The notes beneath the pieces are model-generated. The model was given only the letters and a program-made list of their open reading frames with translations. It ran no database searches and was not told where the DNA came from. Shown here piece by piece: positions 1 through 8,458 of a DNA stretch of 64,000 nucleotides (position 1 is the first letter of the stretch; every line of letters begins with the position of its first letter). Source of the DNA: Nocardia caishijiensis NBRC 108228 (GTDB lineage: Bacteria > Actinomycetota > Actinomycetes > Mycobacteriales > Mycobacteriaceae). The DNA lies in assembly GCF_001612825.1 (NCBI RefSeq), contig NZ_BDBE01000030.1, positions 496,001 to 560,000 on the forward strand. Direction: 5' to 3'. The position numbers and the translations under genes were made by a program.

Positions 1-1023
1 AACCGGTATGGTTTGCGGTCGATTGCACCATACTATGCTATTGAATGGCACGCCATCCGATTCTCGTTCGATCATTCTCCACGCGGCAACGTTTGCGAGG
101 GCAGTCTTACCCATGCCGCCCATCCCGGATATGCAGACGAGTTTGTTCGGTGACAGCAATCCATCGATCGTACGCTGGAGTTCGTCTATCCTGTCGAAAA
201 ATTCTACGGAACGGGTCGAGAGATTGTGGAGAAGACCGGTTCTGTCCGTTCTCTGTGCCTCGACTTCTACTTTTCTCACGTCGATATCGACGTCACCTTT
301 GACACCCCGAACGGAAGCGCTGTCGGCAATCTCGAGCAGATGATGTCTCAGTGTCGAAAATGTCCGCGATTCCTTCAATATCGAGAAATGATCGCCCGGT
401 AGGGCTTTCACGGCCGGAAATGGCCCCCGCGCCGATGCGGGCACCACCACGTTATCGCTGGTTCCAGCATAGAGATGAATTGGTATCGGGCAACTCTGCG
501 CCGTGACCGAACGAGCGTATATAATATGCTCCAAAACCGTCCGCTGGGCGTCCGACACCGCCTCGTCCAGGGGACGAAGTTGCCTTTCCTGGGGGTTGCG
601 CCAGAAGCGGGCCATTTTCCTGAGAACAAGCGCGATTTCCGAACCAGAATTCGGGCATGCAAGCATGACGATCGACTTGATGCGGTCGAGTTCGTGGGCG
701 CGCCCGGCATTGGACATTCGGGAGAGATATCGCTGAACTATCAGCCCACCCTGGCTGTGACTGACAATGACAACGGACTCGTATCCGGCTGCCTCCACCT
801 CGATCAGGGTCATCAGCGAATCTGCGATGACGTTGTAGTCCGGAATCGCGCGCAGCGGGTTCAAACGGATTTTCGGGCTGTCGTAATCCATTGGGATGAT
901 GTCGAATCCGACGGAAAGCACAGGATCAGCGGCGATCTTCTCGGAGAGAGAGTTCCACGTCGCGGAGGAAGAAACGAAACCGTGGATCAAGATCAACGCG
1001 ACATTTTCGCGAGGAGGCCTCAC
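1..1023 (-). CDS. Alpha/beta hydrolase fused to NB-ARC/STAND-type ATPase, cut by left edge
   Basis: Read on the minus strand, the frame is open for 341 codons from GTG at 1023 to the window edge, so the C-terminus is missing. Residues 8-230 are an alpha/beta hydrolase: LILIHGF at 10-16, nucleophile elbow SHSQGG with Ser90, Asp190 in AGTSDNVV and His212 in PGDHFS form a plausible triad. A linker leads to a P-loop GMGGMGKT at 300-307 followed by a helix and FNSIVW, typical of NB-ARC/STAND NTPases. The GTG start is preceded by GGAAGG at 1033-1038 with 9-nt spacing; an upstream in-frame ATG at 1239 is possible but would add an unlikely basic tail. Base composition is visibly poorer in G+C than the neighbours, suggesting transfer. 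Such N-terminal effector plus NTPase fusions are known in NLR-like immune proteins. Sensor repeats would be expected beyond the edge. Domain calls rest on motifs read by eye; a defence role is inference. Confidence 0.8.
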   Translation of the reverse strand, partial: MRPPRENVALILIHGFVSSSATWNSLSEKIAADPVLSVGFDIIPMDYDSPKIRLNPLRAIPDYNVIADSLMTLIEVEAAGYESVVIVSHSQGGLIVQRYLSRMSNAGRAHELDRIKSIVMLACPNSGSEIALVLRKMARFWRNPQERQLRPLDEAVSDAQRTVLEHIIYARSVTAQSCPIPIHLYAGTSDNVVVPASARGPFPAVKALPGDHFSILKESRTFSTLRHHLLEIADSASVRGVKGDVDIDVRKVEVEAQRTDRTGLLHNLSTRSVEFFDRIDELQRTIDGLLSPNKLVCISGMGGMGKTALANVAAWRMIERESDGVPFNSIVWCNRPQTIPV

Positions 1024-1289
1024 CGCAGGGGACCTTCCTCTGGCGGTGTCGCGCGGGTGCGGACGAGCGGGAGTGCGCTCAGGGCAGTGTCTGTCGACGT
1101 TGCCCTGTTGGCTTGGTACATGGACACAGGCTAGCCGCTCGGACGCGACCGGGCCGGCAACCCGATACCACTGTGCTACAACAGTTTCGATGCGGCTCCA
1201 GCCGGTTCTCGTGTGAACGCACTCCCGTGGGAAAGCCATCGACTACCCTGCACAGAGATGGCGTTCTCGGCAACGCGTGGCCGCCGATC

Positions 1290-1985
1290 ATGCAGGGGCT
1301 GAATGTGATTGCCGACTTCGACAGTTCTCTCGGCGGGTTCGCTGGCGCCAGCTATGGCGGTCCACACATATTCAGTCGCAAGGGACGACAGATCAGGGTG
1401 TCCGTGTTCGAGCTGCCAGACCCCCGAGACGGCGGCTGCATGCTCGCATTCGGCGACATCGGCTGCCATCCCTTGGTGCGCATCCATTCGCGCTGCCTCT
1501 ACGGTGATGCGCTCGGATCGGACGACTGTGACTGCGGACAAGAACTCGAGCGTTCGATGGATCTGATCCAAGCCGAAGGCGCGGGGGTGCTCGTCTATCT
1601 CGAGCAGGAGGGGCGTGGGGCTGGACTGGCATGGAAGGCGCGGGGGTACCGCGTCGGCGAGATGTTCGGGATCGACACCTTCGACAGCTATCGGCGCCTC
1701 GGGCTGCGCGTCGACTCCCGGCACTACGACGTCGCCGCCCGCGCGGTGCGCGCGTTGGGCCTGACCCGGGTCCGCCTGCTGACCAACAACCCCGACAAGT
1801 GCCGTGCCCTGGCCGAGGCGGGCATCGAGGTCGACCCGGTGCCGCTGACGATCACCCTCGCCTCCCCGCGGGGAAAACGGTATCTGCAGGCGAAAAGGGT
1901 GCACCGCCACCACACCATCCCGGTCGACGATCAGGTGGACAACGGACGCCGCCGGACCTGGTGGTGGCCCGGTCGCCGCAGGTAA
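1290..1985 (+). CDS. ribA: GTP cyclohydrolase II (stand-alone RibA-type domain)
   Basis: Predicted to open and deformylate GTP to 2,5-diamino-6-ribosylamino-pyrimidinone phosphate, the first step of riboflavin synthesis. The 231-aa protein keeps the zinc cysteines in SRCLYGDALGSDDCDCG, the EGRGAGL motif, the DSRHY motif holding the catalytic Asp and Arg, and RLLTNNPDK near the C-terminus, so it looks active. It lacks the RibB (DHBP synthase) domain that many actinobacterial RibA proteins carry. The frame is open further upstream, but homology begins near the ATG at 1290; no strong ribosome binding site is visible there, so the start is uncertain. It is divergent from the hydrolase-NTPase gene and no other riboflavin gene is nearby, so it may serve a paralogous role such as a deazaflavin or secondary-metabolite branch. 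That last point is inference. Confidence 0.85.
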   Translation: MQGLNVIADFDSSLGGFAGASYGGPHIFSRKGRQIRVSVFELPDPRDGGCMLAFGDIGCHPLVRIHSRCLYGDALGSDDCDCGQELERSMDLIQAEGAGVLVYLEQEGRGAGLAWKARGYRVGEMFGIDTFDSYRRLGLRVDSRHYDVAARAVRALGLTRVRLLTNNPDKCRALAEAGIEVDPVPLTITLASPRGKRYLQAKRVHRHHTIPVDDQVDNGRRRTWWWPGRRR

Positions 1986-2116
1986 ACCCTCCGCGATCCC
2001 CGATATCCCGCTACGATATGTGAGCCGCGCCACTTTTGACGCCTTCGCCTCGAGATGATGTGAGGGAAGTCGTCTCATTGGTTCGGTACTCCAGCTCGGC
2101 CTATGGGAACAGGGAT

Positions 2117-3943
2117 ATGACAGAGATCGGTTTCGCGCACGCTTCCGGGGTCACGGTGCACACCGTGCCCGCCGCCTTCCAGCAGACCGCCGCCTTGCGG
2201 CCGGCTCAGATCGCGCTGCGCACCGTCGGTGGCACCCAGGAGATCACCTGGTCCGAATACGCCACCCGGGTGCGCGCCCTGGCCGCCGGGCTGGCGAAAC
2301 TCGGCGTCGGACACGGCGATTCGGTGGGCATCATGCTCACCAACCGGCCCGAGTTCAACCTGATCGACACCGCCGCCCTGCACCTGGGCGCCACCCCGTT
2401 CTCGGTCTACAACACCAGCTCACCGGAACAGATCGCGCATGTGTTCGCCAACGCGGGCAACCAGGTCGTCGTCACCGAACAGGCGTTTCTCGACGTGATC
2501 CGCGAATCCGGTGCCGAGATCGCGCACACGATCCTCGTCGACGGCACCGCGGAGAACACCATTTCGCTGGCCCAGCTCGAATCGGACCCGCTGCCGGACT
2601 TCGATTTCGACGCCGCCTGGCAGGCCGTGGAATCCACCGACCTGGCCACCCTGATCTACACCTCGGGCACCACCGGCCCGTCCAAGGGTGTTGAGCTCAC
2701 CCACAGCAATGTGATCGCTCAGGTCGTCGGTCTGGTGTCGGGCCCGTTGCCGGTCGGTTTCGACGACCGCGCCGTGTCCTACCTGCCCGCCGCCCATGTC
2801 GCCGACCGCATTTCCGCGCACGCGATGAGCTTGCTCACCGGTGTGCAGATCACCACGGTTGTCGACCCGCGTGAGATCGCCGCGGCACTGCCCGACGCCC
2901 GCCCGACGGTGTTCTTCGGTGTGCCCCGGGTGTGGCAGAAGATCAAGGCCGGGATCGAGAACAAGCTCGCCGTGGAACCGAGTCCGGTGAAGAAGGCGCT
3001 GGCCAACTGGTCGATCGGTGTCGGTGTCGCCCAGGCCCGCGCCAAGCTGGCCGGTGAGGGATCTTCCCTGCTGCTCGGTGTGCAGCGCAGGCTCGCCGAC
3101 GCGCTGGTGCTGTCGAAGTTGCGTGCGGCGCTCGGTTTCGCGGAACTGAAGGTCGCCGCCTCCGGCGCGGCCCCCGTGCCGCCGGAAACCCTCGAGTACT
3201 TCCTCGGACTCGGCTTCGCGGTGAGCGAGGTGTGGGGCATGTCGGAGACCACGGGCGTCGGCACGTTCACCGAGATCGACAAGCCACGCCCCGGTTCGGT
3301 CGGCCGGGTCATGGACGGGGTCGAGTTGCGGTTGGACGCCGACGGCGAGGTTCTCATCCGTGGCCCGATCATCACCCGCGGCTACCGCAACATGCCCGAC
3401 AAGACCGCCGAGGCCATCGACGACGCGGGCTGGTTGCACACCGGCGATGTCGGCACCCTCGACGCCGACGGCTACCTGCGTATCGTCGACCGCAAGAAGG
3501 AGCTCATCATCAGCGAGGCGGGCAAGAACATCGCCCCCTCCAATATCGAGAACGCCATGAAGGCGGCCTCGTCGATGATCGGTCAGGCTGTCGCGATCGG
3601 CGACGCCCGTCCCTACATCACCGCCCTGGTCATGCTCGATCCCGATGTCGCCGCCCTGCGCGCCAAGGAGTTCGGTGCCACCGACGCCACCCTGGCCGAG
3701 CTGTCGCGTCGCCCCGAGATCATCGAGGAGGTCAAGGAGGCGGTGCTCGCGGGCAACCGGAAGCTGTCGCGGGTGGAGCAGGTGAAGCGGTTCCACATCG
3801 TGGAGACGCTGTGGGAGCCCGGTGGTGACGAGCTGACCCCGAAGATGTCGCTCAAGCGCACCCCCATCGCGAACAAATACGCCGACCGGATCGCCGAGCT
3901 CTACGCGGCTGAACCGCCCGCGGGCGTGGTGAACGTGAAGTAG
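2117..3943 (+). CDS. fadD: Long-chain acyl-CoA synthetase (FadD15-like AMP-binding ligase)
   Basis: Activates fatty acids to acyl-CoA through an acyl-adenylate in the cytoplasm. The 608-aa protein shows the AMP-binding P-loop YTSGTTGPSKG near residue 180, the adenine-site motif WGMSETTG near 374, and the hinge and C-terminal motif GWLHTGDVG followed by DRKKELII with AGKNIAP around 455-475. Length matches the FadD15 type of mycobacteria (about 600 aa). The ATG at 2117 lies just after AGGGAT and removes an unconserved 27-residue upstream extension. It is monocistronic and ends in a strong terminator shared with the convergent PEBP-like gene. The exact chain-length preference cannot be read from the sequence. 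Confidence 0.93.
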   Translation: MTEIGFAHASGVTVHTVPAAFQQTAALRPAQIALRTVGGTQEITWSEYATRVRALAAGLAKLGVGHGDSVGIMLTNRPEFNLIDTAALHLGATPFSVYNTSSPEQIAHVFANAGNQVVVTEQAFLDVIRESGAEIAHTILVDGTAENTISLAQLESDPLPDFDFDAAWQAVESTDLATLIYTSGTTGPSKGVELTHSNVIAQVVGLVSGPLPVGFDDRAVSYLPAAHVADRISAHAMSLLTGVQITTVVDPREIAAALPDARPTVFFGVPRVWQKIKAGIENKLAVEPSPVKKALANWSIGVGVAQARAKLAGEGSSLLLGVQRRLADALVLSKLRAALGFAELKVAASGAAPVPPETLEYFLGLGFAVSEVWGMSETTGVGTFTEIDKPRPGSVGRVMDGVELRLDADGEVLIRGPIITRGYRNMPDKTAEAIDDAGWLHTGDVGTLDADGYLRIVDRKKELIISEAGKNIAPSNIENAMKAASSMIGQAVAIGDARPYITALVMLDPDVAALRAKEFGATDATLAELSRRPEIIEEVKEAVLAGNRKLSRVEQVKRFHIVETLWEPGGDELTPKMSLKRTPIANKYADRIAELYAAEPPAGVVNVK

Positions 3944-3953
3944 GTCCGAAAGA

Positions 3954-3987
3954 ACCGGTGGCCCCGCATCCGTGCGGGGCCACCGGT
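3954..3987. terminator. Bidirectional intrinsic terminator
   Basis: Perfect inverted repeat with 15-bp arms (ACCGGTGGCCCCGCA and its complement) around a 4-nt loop TCCG, followed on the plus strand by TTTT. It sits between the convergent acyl-CoA synthetase and PEBP-like genes and can serve both. Confidence 0.85.
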
Positions 3988-3991
3988 GTTT

Positions 3992-4519
3992 TCAGTGCTG
4001 TTCGTAGGTGCCGACGAGGGTGGCACGACCAAGGGTGTGGAAGAACAGGTTGAACCCGAGGTAGGCCGGGGCCGCATCGGGGCCGACTTCGAGTTCGGGC
4101 ACGTCGACGGCGTGCACGACCACGAAATACCGGTGCGGCCCATGGCCTTTCGGCGGGCTCGCGCCGACGAAGCCGGGGAATCCGCCGTCGTTGCGCAACG
4201 ACACCGCACCGGCGGGCAGGGTGCCGCCCTCGCTACCCGCACCGGTGTCGAGCGAAGTCACCGAGGCGGGGATGTTGGCGACCGCCCAGTGCCAGAACCC
4301 CGATGCGGTCGGGGCATCCGGGTCGTACACGGTGACCGCGAAACTCTGTGTGCCCTCGGGGAATCCGGACCAGCTCAGCTGCGGGGAGATGTCCTTGCCA
4401 CCCGCGCCGAACACCCCGGAGACCTGATCATTGGCCAGCGGCTGCCCGTCGGTGATGTCGGTGGAGGTGAGGGTGAACGACGGCACCTTCGGCAGCGCGT
4501 CGTACGGGTTGTAGGTCAT
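3992..4519 (-). CDS. YbhB/YbcL-family PEBP-like protein
   Basis: A 175-aa protein of the phosphatidylethanolamine-binding/Raf-kinase-inhibitor-like family. Signature pieces are DISPQLSWSG, the ligand-site motif VYDPDAPTASGFWHW and GHGPHRYFVVVHAVD. Bacterial members are cytoplasmic or periplasmic small-ligand-binding proteins of unclear role; no signal peptide is seen here. The ATG start at 4519 matches the family N-terminus (MTYNPYDALPKVPSF). It lies downstream of the M20 peptidase gene on the same strand with a 40-bp gap, so the two may be co-transcribed. Confidence 0.9.
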   Translation of the reverse strand: MTYNPYDALPKVPSFTLTSTDITDGQPLANDQVSGVFGAGGKDISPQLSWSGFPEGTQSFAVTVYDPDAPTASGFWHWAVANIPASVTSLDTGAGSEGGTLPAGAVSLRNDGGFPGFVGASPPKGHGPHRYFVVVHAVDVPELEVGPDAAPAYLGFNLFFHTLGRATLVGTYEQH

Positions 4520-4559
4520 AGCGGCCTCTCTGTGTTGTTGGCGGCTGGGGCCTGCGGGT

Positions 4560-5921
4560 TCAGCTGTTCAGCAGGAAGTGTTCCAGCACCCGGGTGCCGA
4601 ATTCCAGGGACTGCACCGGTACCCGTTCGTCGACGCCGTGGAACAGGGCGGTGAAGTCGAGGTCCGGCGGCAGCTGCAGCGGTGCGAAACCGAAGCAGCG
4701 AATTCCCAAGCGGGCGAACGCTTTCGCGTCGGTGCCGCCGGAGAGCATGTACGGCACGGTTCGCCCGTTGGGGTCGTTGGCCAGCACCGCGTCGTTCATG
4801 GCGTCGACGAGGTGTCCGTCGAAGGTGGTTTCGTAGGAGTCGAGTTTGGTGATCCACTCGCGTTCCACGTCGGGGCCGATCAGTTCGTCGACCTCGCGTT
4901 CGAACGCGGCCTGACGACCGGGCACCACCCGGCAGTCGACCACGGCCTCGGCGGTCTGGGGGATCACGTTGGCCTTGTAGCCCGCCGACAGCATCGTCGG
5001 GTTGGCGGTGTCGCGCAGGGTGGCGCCGATGATGCGGGAGATGGTGCCGAGTTTGGCGAGCTGGCCTTCGATGTCGGGGCTGTCCGGGTCGAACCGCAGA
5101 CCGCTCTCCTCGGTGACGGCGGCCAGGAATTCGGCCACCGAGTCCGAGAGCACCACGGGGAAGGTGTGTTTCCCGAGCCGGGCCACCGCGTCGGCGAGGA
5201 TGGTGACCGCGTTGTCCTCGTGCAGGAACGACCCGTGGCCCGCCCGAGCCTTGGCCCGCAACCGCATCCAGCCCAGGCCCTTCTCGGCCGTCTCCACCAG
5301 GTACAGCCTGCGTTCGGTGCCGTCCGGGCGGGGCACGGTCAGCGAGAACCCGCCGACCTCACCGACGGCTTCGGTGACGCCGTCGAACAGGTCGGGCCGG
5401 TTGTCGACCAGCCACTGTGAGCCCCATTTGCCGCCGTTCTCCTCGTCGGCGAGGAACGCGAACACCAGGTCTCGCGGCGGCACGGTGCCCTCGGCCTTGA
5501 ACTGACGCGCCAGCGCCAGAGTCATCCCGACCATGTCCTTCATGTCGATCGCGCCGCGCCCCCACACGTATCCGTCCTGCACGGCCCCCGAGAACGGGTG
5601 CACGCTCCAGTCGGCCGCTTCGGCGGGAACCACGTCGAGGTGTCCGTGGATCATCAGCGCACCCCGGCTCGGGTCGGCCCCGCGCAAGCGGGCGAACACA
5701 TTGCCGCGCTCCGGCGCTCCGGATTCGACGTACTCGGTCTCGTACCCGACTTCCCGCAGTTGCGCCGCGACCCACTCGGCACACTCTCGTTCGCCCTTGG
5801 TGGTCGCGAGCTCACCGGTATTGGAGGTGTCGAACCGGATCAGCGTACTGACCAGCCCCACCACCTCGTCTTCCGCGCGAGACCGTCGATCGACTCCAGA
5901 ACTTTCGCCAGATGCCACCAC
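4560..5921 (-). CDS. M20/M25/M40 family metallopeptidase
   Basis: Predicted di-zinc amidohydrolase or dipeptidase of 453 aa, of the type annotated DapE2-like (Rv2141c) in mycobacteria. Metal-ligand motifs are in order: MIHGHLDVVP, WGRGAIDMKDM with the bridging Asp, ADEENGGKWGS with the Glu-Glu pair, and a late His in ALFHGVDERV. The dimerisation domain lies between them. Start GTG at 5921 follows AGGAAAGG with good spacing. It probably leads a two-gene unit with the PEBP-like gene. The natural substrate cannot be told from sequence; DapE function is only one option. Confidence 0.9.
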   Translation of the reverse strand: MVASGESSGVDRRSRAEDEVVGLVSTLIRFDTSNTGELATTKGERECAEWVAAQLREVGYETEYVESGAPERGNVFARLRGADPSRGALMIHGHLDVVPAEAADWSVHPFSGAVQDGYVWGRGAIDMKDMVGMTLALARQFKAEGTVPPRDLVFAFLADEENGGKWGSQWLVDNRPDLFDGVTEAVGEVGGFSLTVPRPDGTERRLYLVETAEKGLGWMRLRAKARAGHGSFLHEDNAVTILADAVARLGKHTFPVVLSDSVAEFLAAVTEESGLRFDPDSPDIEGQLAKLGTISRIIGATLRDTANPTMLSAGYKANVIPQTAEAVVDCRVVPGRQAAFEREVDELIGPDVEREWITKLDSYETTFDGHLVDAMNDAVLANDPNGRTVPYMLSGGTDAKAFARLGIRCFGFAPLQLPPDLDFTALFHGVDERVPVQSLEFGTRVLEHFLLNS

Positions 5922-6020
5922 GCCCCTTTCCTACCACTGTTCCCCGTCTCGACGCGCCCCGCGTACCCGATCACCCACCCCGCCGTGTCACATCACCTGC
6001 GGGTACTGCGGGAGAACGAA

Positions 6021-6764
6021 TTAGCGACAGTTCGCGCGGAAGGCGCCGAGTGCTCGCTGGAATTCCACTGCCCCGCGCACGGTGGGCTCGTCGAAACAGC
6101 TCTCGGCGTGCACGGCGATGAGATCCGCGAGTTGTTCCGGTGCGTCGCGGGCAACGAGGTGTCCTGCTTCGGCGATCACGGCGATGGTGACGCGCCGGTT
6201 GGCCCGGCACAGCCGGTGTACGTCGTCGTCTGCGAGGAAGGAGCGGCCGCCGCGCACGAGCAGGACGGGCAGGTCCACTGTGCTGATGGTGGCGAGCAAC
6301 GCGGGCCCGGATCCGAGGATGTCGTCGGTGAGGTGATCGAGGCTCGCACCGAAGCCCTGGTCGCGCAACCAGGTTCGTGTCGGCTCCGGGTCCGGATCGG
6401 GAACGACGTCCACGAGGATCAGCCCGGTGACCCTGGACCGGACGGCAGGTTCGGCCAGTGCCGCCATGGCGGCGAAGCCGCCGAGGGAGGCTCCGGCGAC
6501 CACCACGGGGCCGGACTCACGGGCGATCAGCGCGGCCACGTCGTCGGCGAGCGGCCCGAGCGTGGTGACCTGCCCGGAACTCTCGCCGTGGCCGCGCTGG
6601 TCGACCGCGACGGTGCGGTAGCCACACGCCCCGAGCCGTGCCGCGATCGGCGACCACACGCCGCGACGCTCTCCCCCGGCGTGCAGCAGCAGGATCGTGG
6701 GTCCGTGGCCGCCGACCGTGGCGCGCAGCGTGGCGTCGCCGAGGACGATATCGGTATGGATCAT
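6021..6764 (-). CDS. Alpha/beta hydrolase
   Basis: A 247-aa serine hydrolase: oxyanion-loop LLLHAGGERR, nucleophile elbow GASLGG, a late acid in GGRSFLADDD and catalytic His in AEAGHLV. ATG at 6764 is chosen because a longer start at 6848 would overlap the divergent regulator gene. It shares a 76-bp intergenic region with the TetR gene, which probably controls it. A candidate promoter on this strand is TTGACC at 6821-6826 and TACCGT near 6797-6802. The substrate is unknown. Confidence 0.85.
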   Translation of the reverse strand: MIHTDIVLGDATLRATVGGHGPTILLLHAGGERRGVWSPIAARLGACGYRTVAVDQRGHGESSGQVTTLGPLADDVAALIARESGPVVVAGASLGGFAAMAALAEPAVRSRVTGLILVDVVPDPDPEPTRTWLRDQGFGASLDHLTDDILGSGPALLATISTVDLPVLLVRGGRSFLADDDVHRLCRANRRVTIAVIAEAGHLVARDAPEQLADLIAVHAESCFDEPTVRGAVEFQRALGAFRANCR

Positions 6765-6777
6765 CGCGGTACCCCAA

Positions 6778-6829
6778 ACCTTGACGTGTCCAGGTAACGG
6801 TAGGCCTCGCTGCCTTGGTGGGTCAAGGT
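6778..6829. promoter_or_regulatory. Divergent promoter region with inverted repeat
   Basis: Eight-base arms ACCTTGAC (6778-6785) and GTCAAGGT (6822-6829) face each other across 36 bp between the hydrolase and TetR genes. Each arm contains a TTGAC that could be a -35 element for the transcript leaving over it. Assignment as divergent promoters is inference. Confidence 0.4.
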
Positions 6830-6840
6830 AGTGTGACGAT

Positions 6841-7461
6841 GTGAGCATGCCGAGAGTGCGGAGGCGGCCCGAGGAGGCGCGTCAGGCGATCCTCGACGCC
6901 GCCGCGACGCTCCTGGCCGAGGGCGGTCCCGCGACCGTGCAGGTCCGTGCGGTCGCCGCCCGCGTCGGCATGACCGACGCGGGCGTCACCCATCACTTCC
7001 GGAACCGGCAGACCCTGCTCACCGACCTCCTGCGCCACGGCGGCCGTCGGCTGAGGGCGGGCCTGGCGAATATCGTCGCGGCGTGGCTGGACGACAACGC
7101 CGACCTGCCCGCACTCATCACCGCACTCCACGACTTCTACCGCGGCGGCTACGCCGATCTCGCCGTCGCCCTGCACGCCGCAGGATGGCGTGACCGGGGC
7201 AGCGGCATGCTCGACCCCGTCGTCGAGGCCCTGCACCGTGCCCGCCCACCGGGCAGTTCCCTCGACGACACCCGTCACGCGGTCGCGGCTCTGCATCAGG
7301 CCGTGGCGATGGATGTCCGCTACGGCGACGCTTTCCGGCGCAGCGCCGGGCTCACCGACGCCGCCGCGACCTTCGACGCGCACGCACAGTGGTGGGCACA
7401 CCATCTCGAAACCACCCTCGGCCTGCCCACGCCAGGCCGGGCTCAGGGTTCGAGTACGTAA
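6841..7461 (+). CDS. TetR/AcrR family transcriptional regulator
   Basis: A 206-aa one-component repressor. The N-terminal helix-turn-helix (residues 10-55) reads ARQAILDAAATLLAEGG then VAARVGMTDAGVTHHF; the C-terminal two-thirds is the variable ligand domain. Start is GTG 6841 or ATG 6847. Divergence from the hydrolase gene across a short shared promoter suggests it controls that gene and itself. Its 3' end overlaps the convergent oxidoreductase gene by 19 bp. Confidence 0.9.
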   Translation: MSMPRVRRRPEEARQAILDAAATLLAEGGPATVQVRAVAARVGMTDAGVTHHFRNRQTLLTDLLRHGGRRLRAGLANIVAAWLDDNADLPALITALHDFYRGGYADLAVALHAAGWRDRGSGMLDPVVEALHRARPPGSSLDDTRHAVAALHQAVAMDVRYGDAFRRSAGLTDAAATFDAHAQWWAHHLETTLGLPTPGRAQGSST

Positions 7462-8363
7462 CGACCGCGCGCCCCACCGTCGGCCATGGCCCGGTGGGCC
7501 TCGGCGGCCCGGTCCAGCGGCAAGACCGCGTGCACCCGCGTGGGCAATCGGCCTGCCGCGGCGAGGGCGAGCAGCTGCCCCAAGCGTGGTCCATCCGATC
7601 GCACCATCAGCACGTTCACGGTGATACCCCGCTCCACCGTGGGCACGATATTGGGCCGGACACCGACGAACACTCCCCCGTCGCGGACCGGTTTCAGGCC
7701 CCAGGTCTGTTGCGGGGTGGCGTCGACGACCGCGTCCCACCCAGGTTCGACCGCGGTGACGAAGTCGGCGCCGAGTCCACGCACGAACAGTTCGTCAGCC
7801 ACTCTGGCCAGACCCGTGACGCGCCAGCCGCGGTCGGGGGCGAGTGCGGCGACACCGGCCCCGATGGCACCGGCGGCTCCGATCACCAGCAGCCGGTCAC
7901 CGTCGGCGGGTGCCTCGCCGAGCATGTCGACGATCTGTGCGGCGCTCAGACCACTGAGCGGCACTGTGGCCGCCGGGACGAGGTCGAGCCCGTCCGGCAC
8001 GACCGCGAGGTCGGTGGCGGGCACGACGAGTTGTTCGGCATAGGTGCCGAAGTCGCGGTCGAAGCCGAGCACGACACCGGCGACTCGGGTCCCCACGGCC
8101 AAGTCCACGCCGGGTCCGGTGGCCAGGACGGTGCCGCCGAAGTCCCAGCCCAGTCCGGTGTGTTCGGGTTGGTCGATCATCCCGAGATCGTGGAAGAAGC
8201 CGCTGACGACACCGAGATCGGTGGGGTTCACGGGTGCGGCCGCGACAGCCACCCGCACCTCACCGGGTCCGGGCTCGACAACGGGGACGTCGATGATCTC
8301 GATCGTGTCGGGTCCGGCGGGTGTGCGGACGACGGCGGCCCGGAAAGTACCTGCTGTGTTCAT
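7443..8363 (-). CDS. Zinc-independent MDR-family quinone oxidoreductase
   Basis: A 306-aa medium-chain dehydrogenase/reductase of the quinone-oxidoreductase type, predicted to reduce quinones or enones with NADPH. The GroES-like N-terminus contains AAPVNPTDLGVVSG and the nucleotide-binding fold starts at LLVIGAAGAIGAGVAAL; the catalytic-zinc His and Cys ligands of alcohol dehydrogenases are absent. ATG at 8363 follows GGAGGAGCG with ideal spacing, which decides the start over a 53-residue upstream extension. It is convergent with the TetR gene and follows the large SARP gene on the same strand. Confidence 0.88.
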   Translation of the reverse strand: MNTAGTFRAAVVRTPAGPDTIEIIDVPVVEPGPGEVRVAVAAAPVNPTDLGVVSGFFHDLGMIDQPEHTGLGWDFGGTVLATGPGVDLAVGTRVAGVVLGFDRDFGTYAEQLVVPATDLAVVPDGLDLVPAATVPLSGLSAAQIVDMLGEAPADGDRLLVIGAAGAIGAGVAALAPDRGWRVTGLARVADELFVRGLGADFVTAVEPGWDAVVDATPQQTWGLKPVRDGGVFVGVRPNIVPTVERGITVNVLMVRSDGPRLGQLLALAAAGRLPTRVHAVLPLDRAAEAHRAMADGGARGRYVLEP

Positions 8364-8458
8364 GATTCGCTCCTCCATCAGTGCTGATGGATGCCAGCCT
8401 GCTCGCGCGACTTGGAAGGGAGTTGGAACCGAACCGGATGTCGCCGTGACCTGCGCTG

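Noticed and set aside
2420..3796. Long minus-strand open frame opposite the acyl-CoA synthetase
   Set aside because: Antisense shadow of a well-supported gene; Gly/His/Arg-rich with no recognisable motif.
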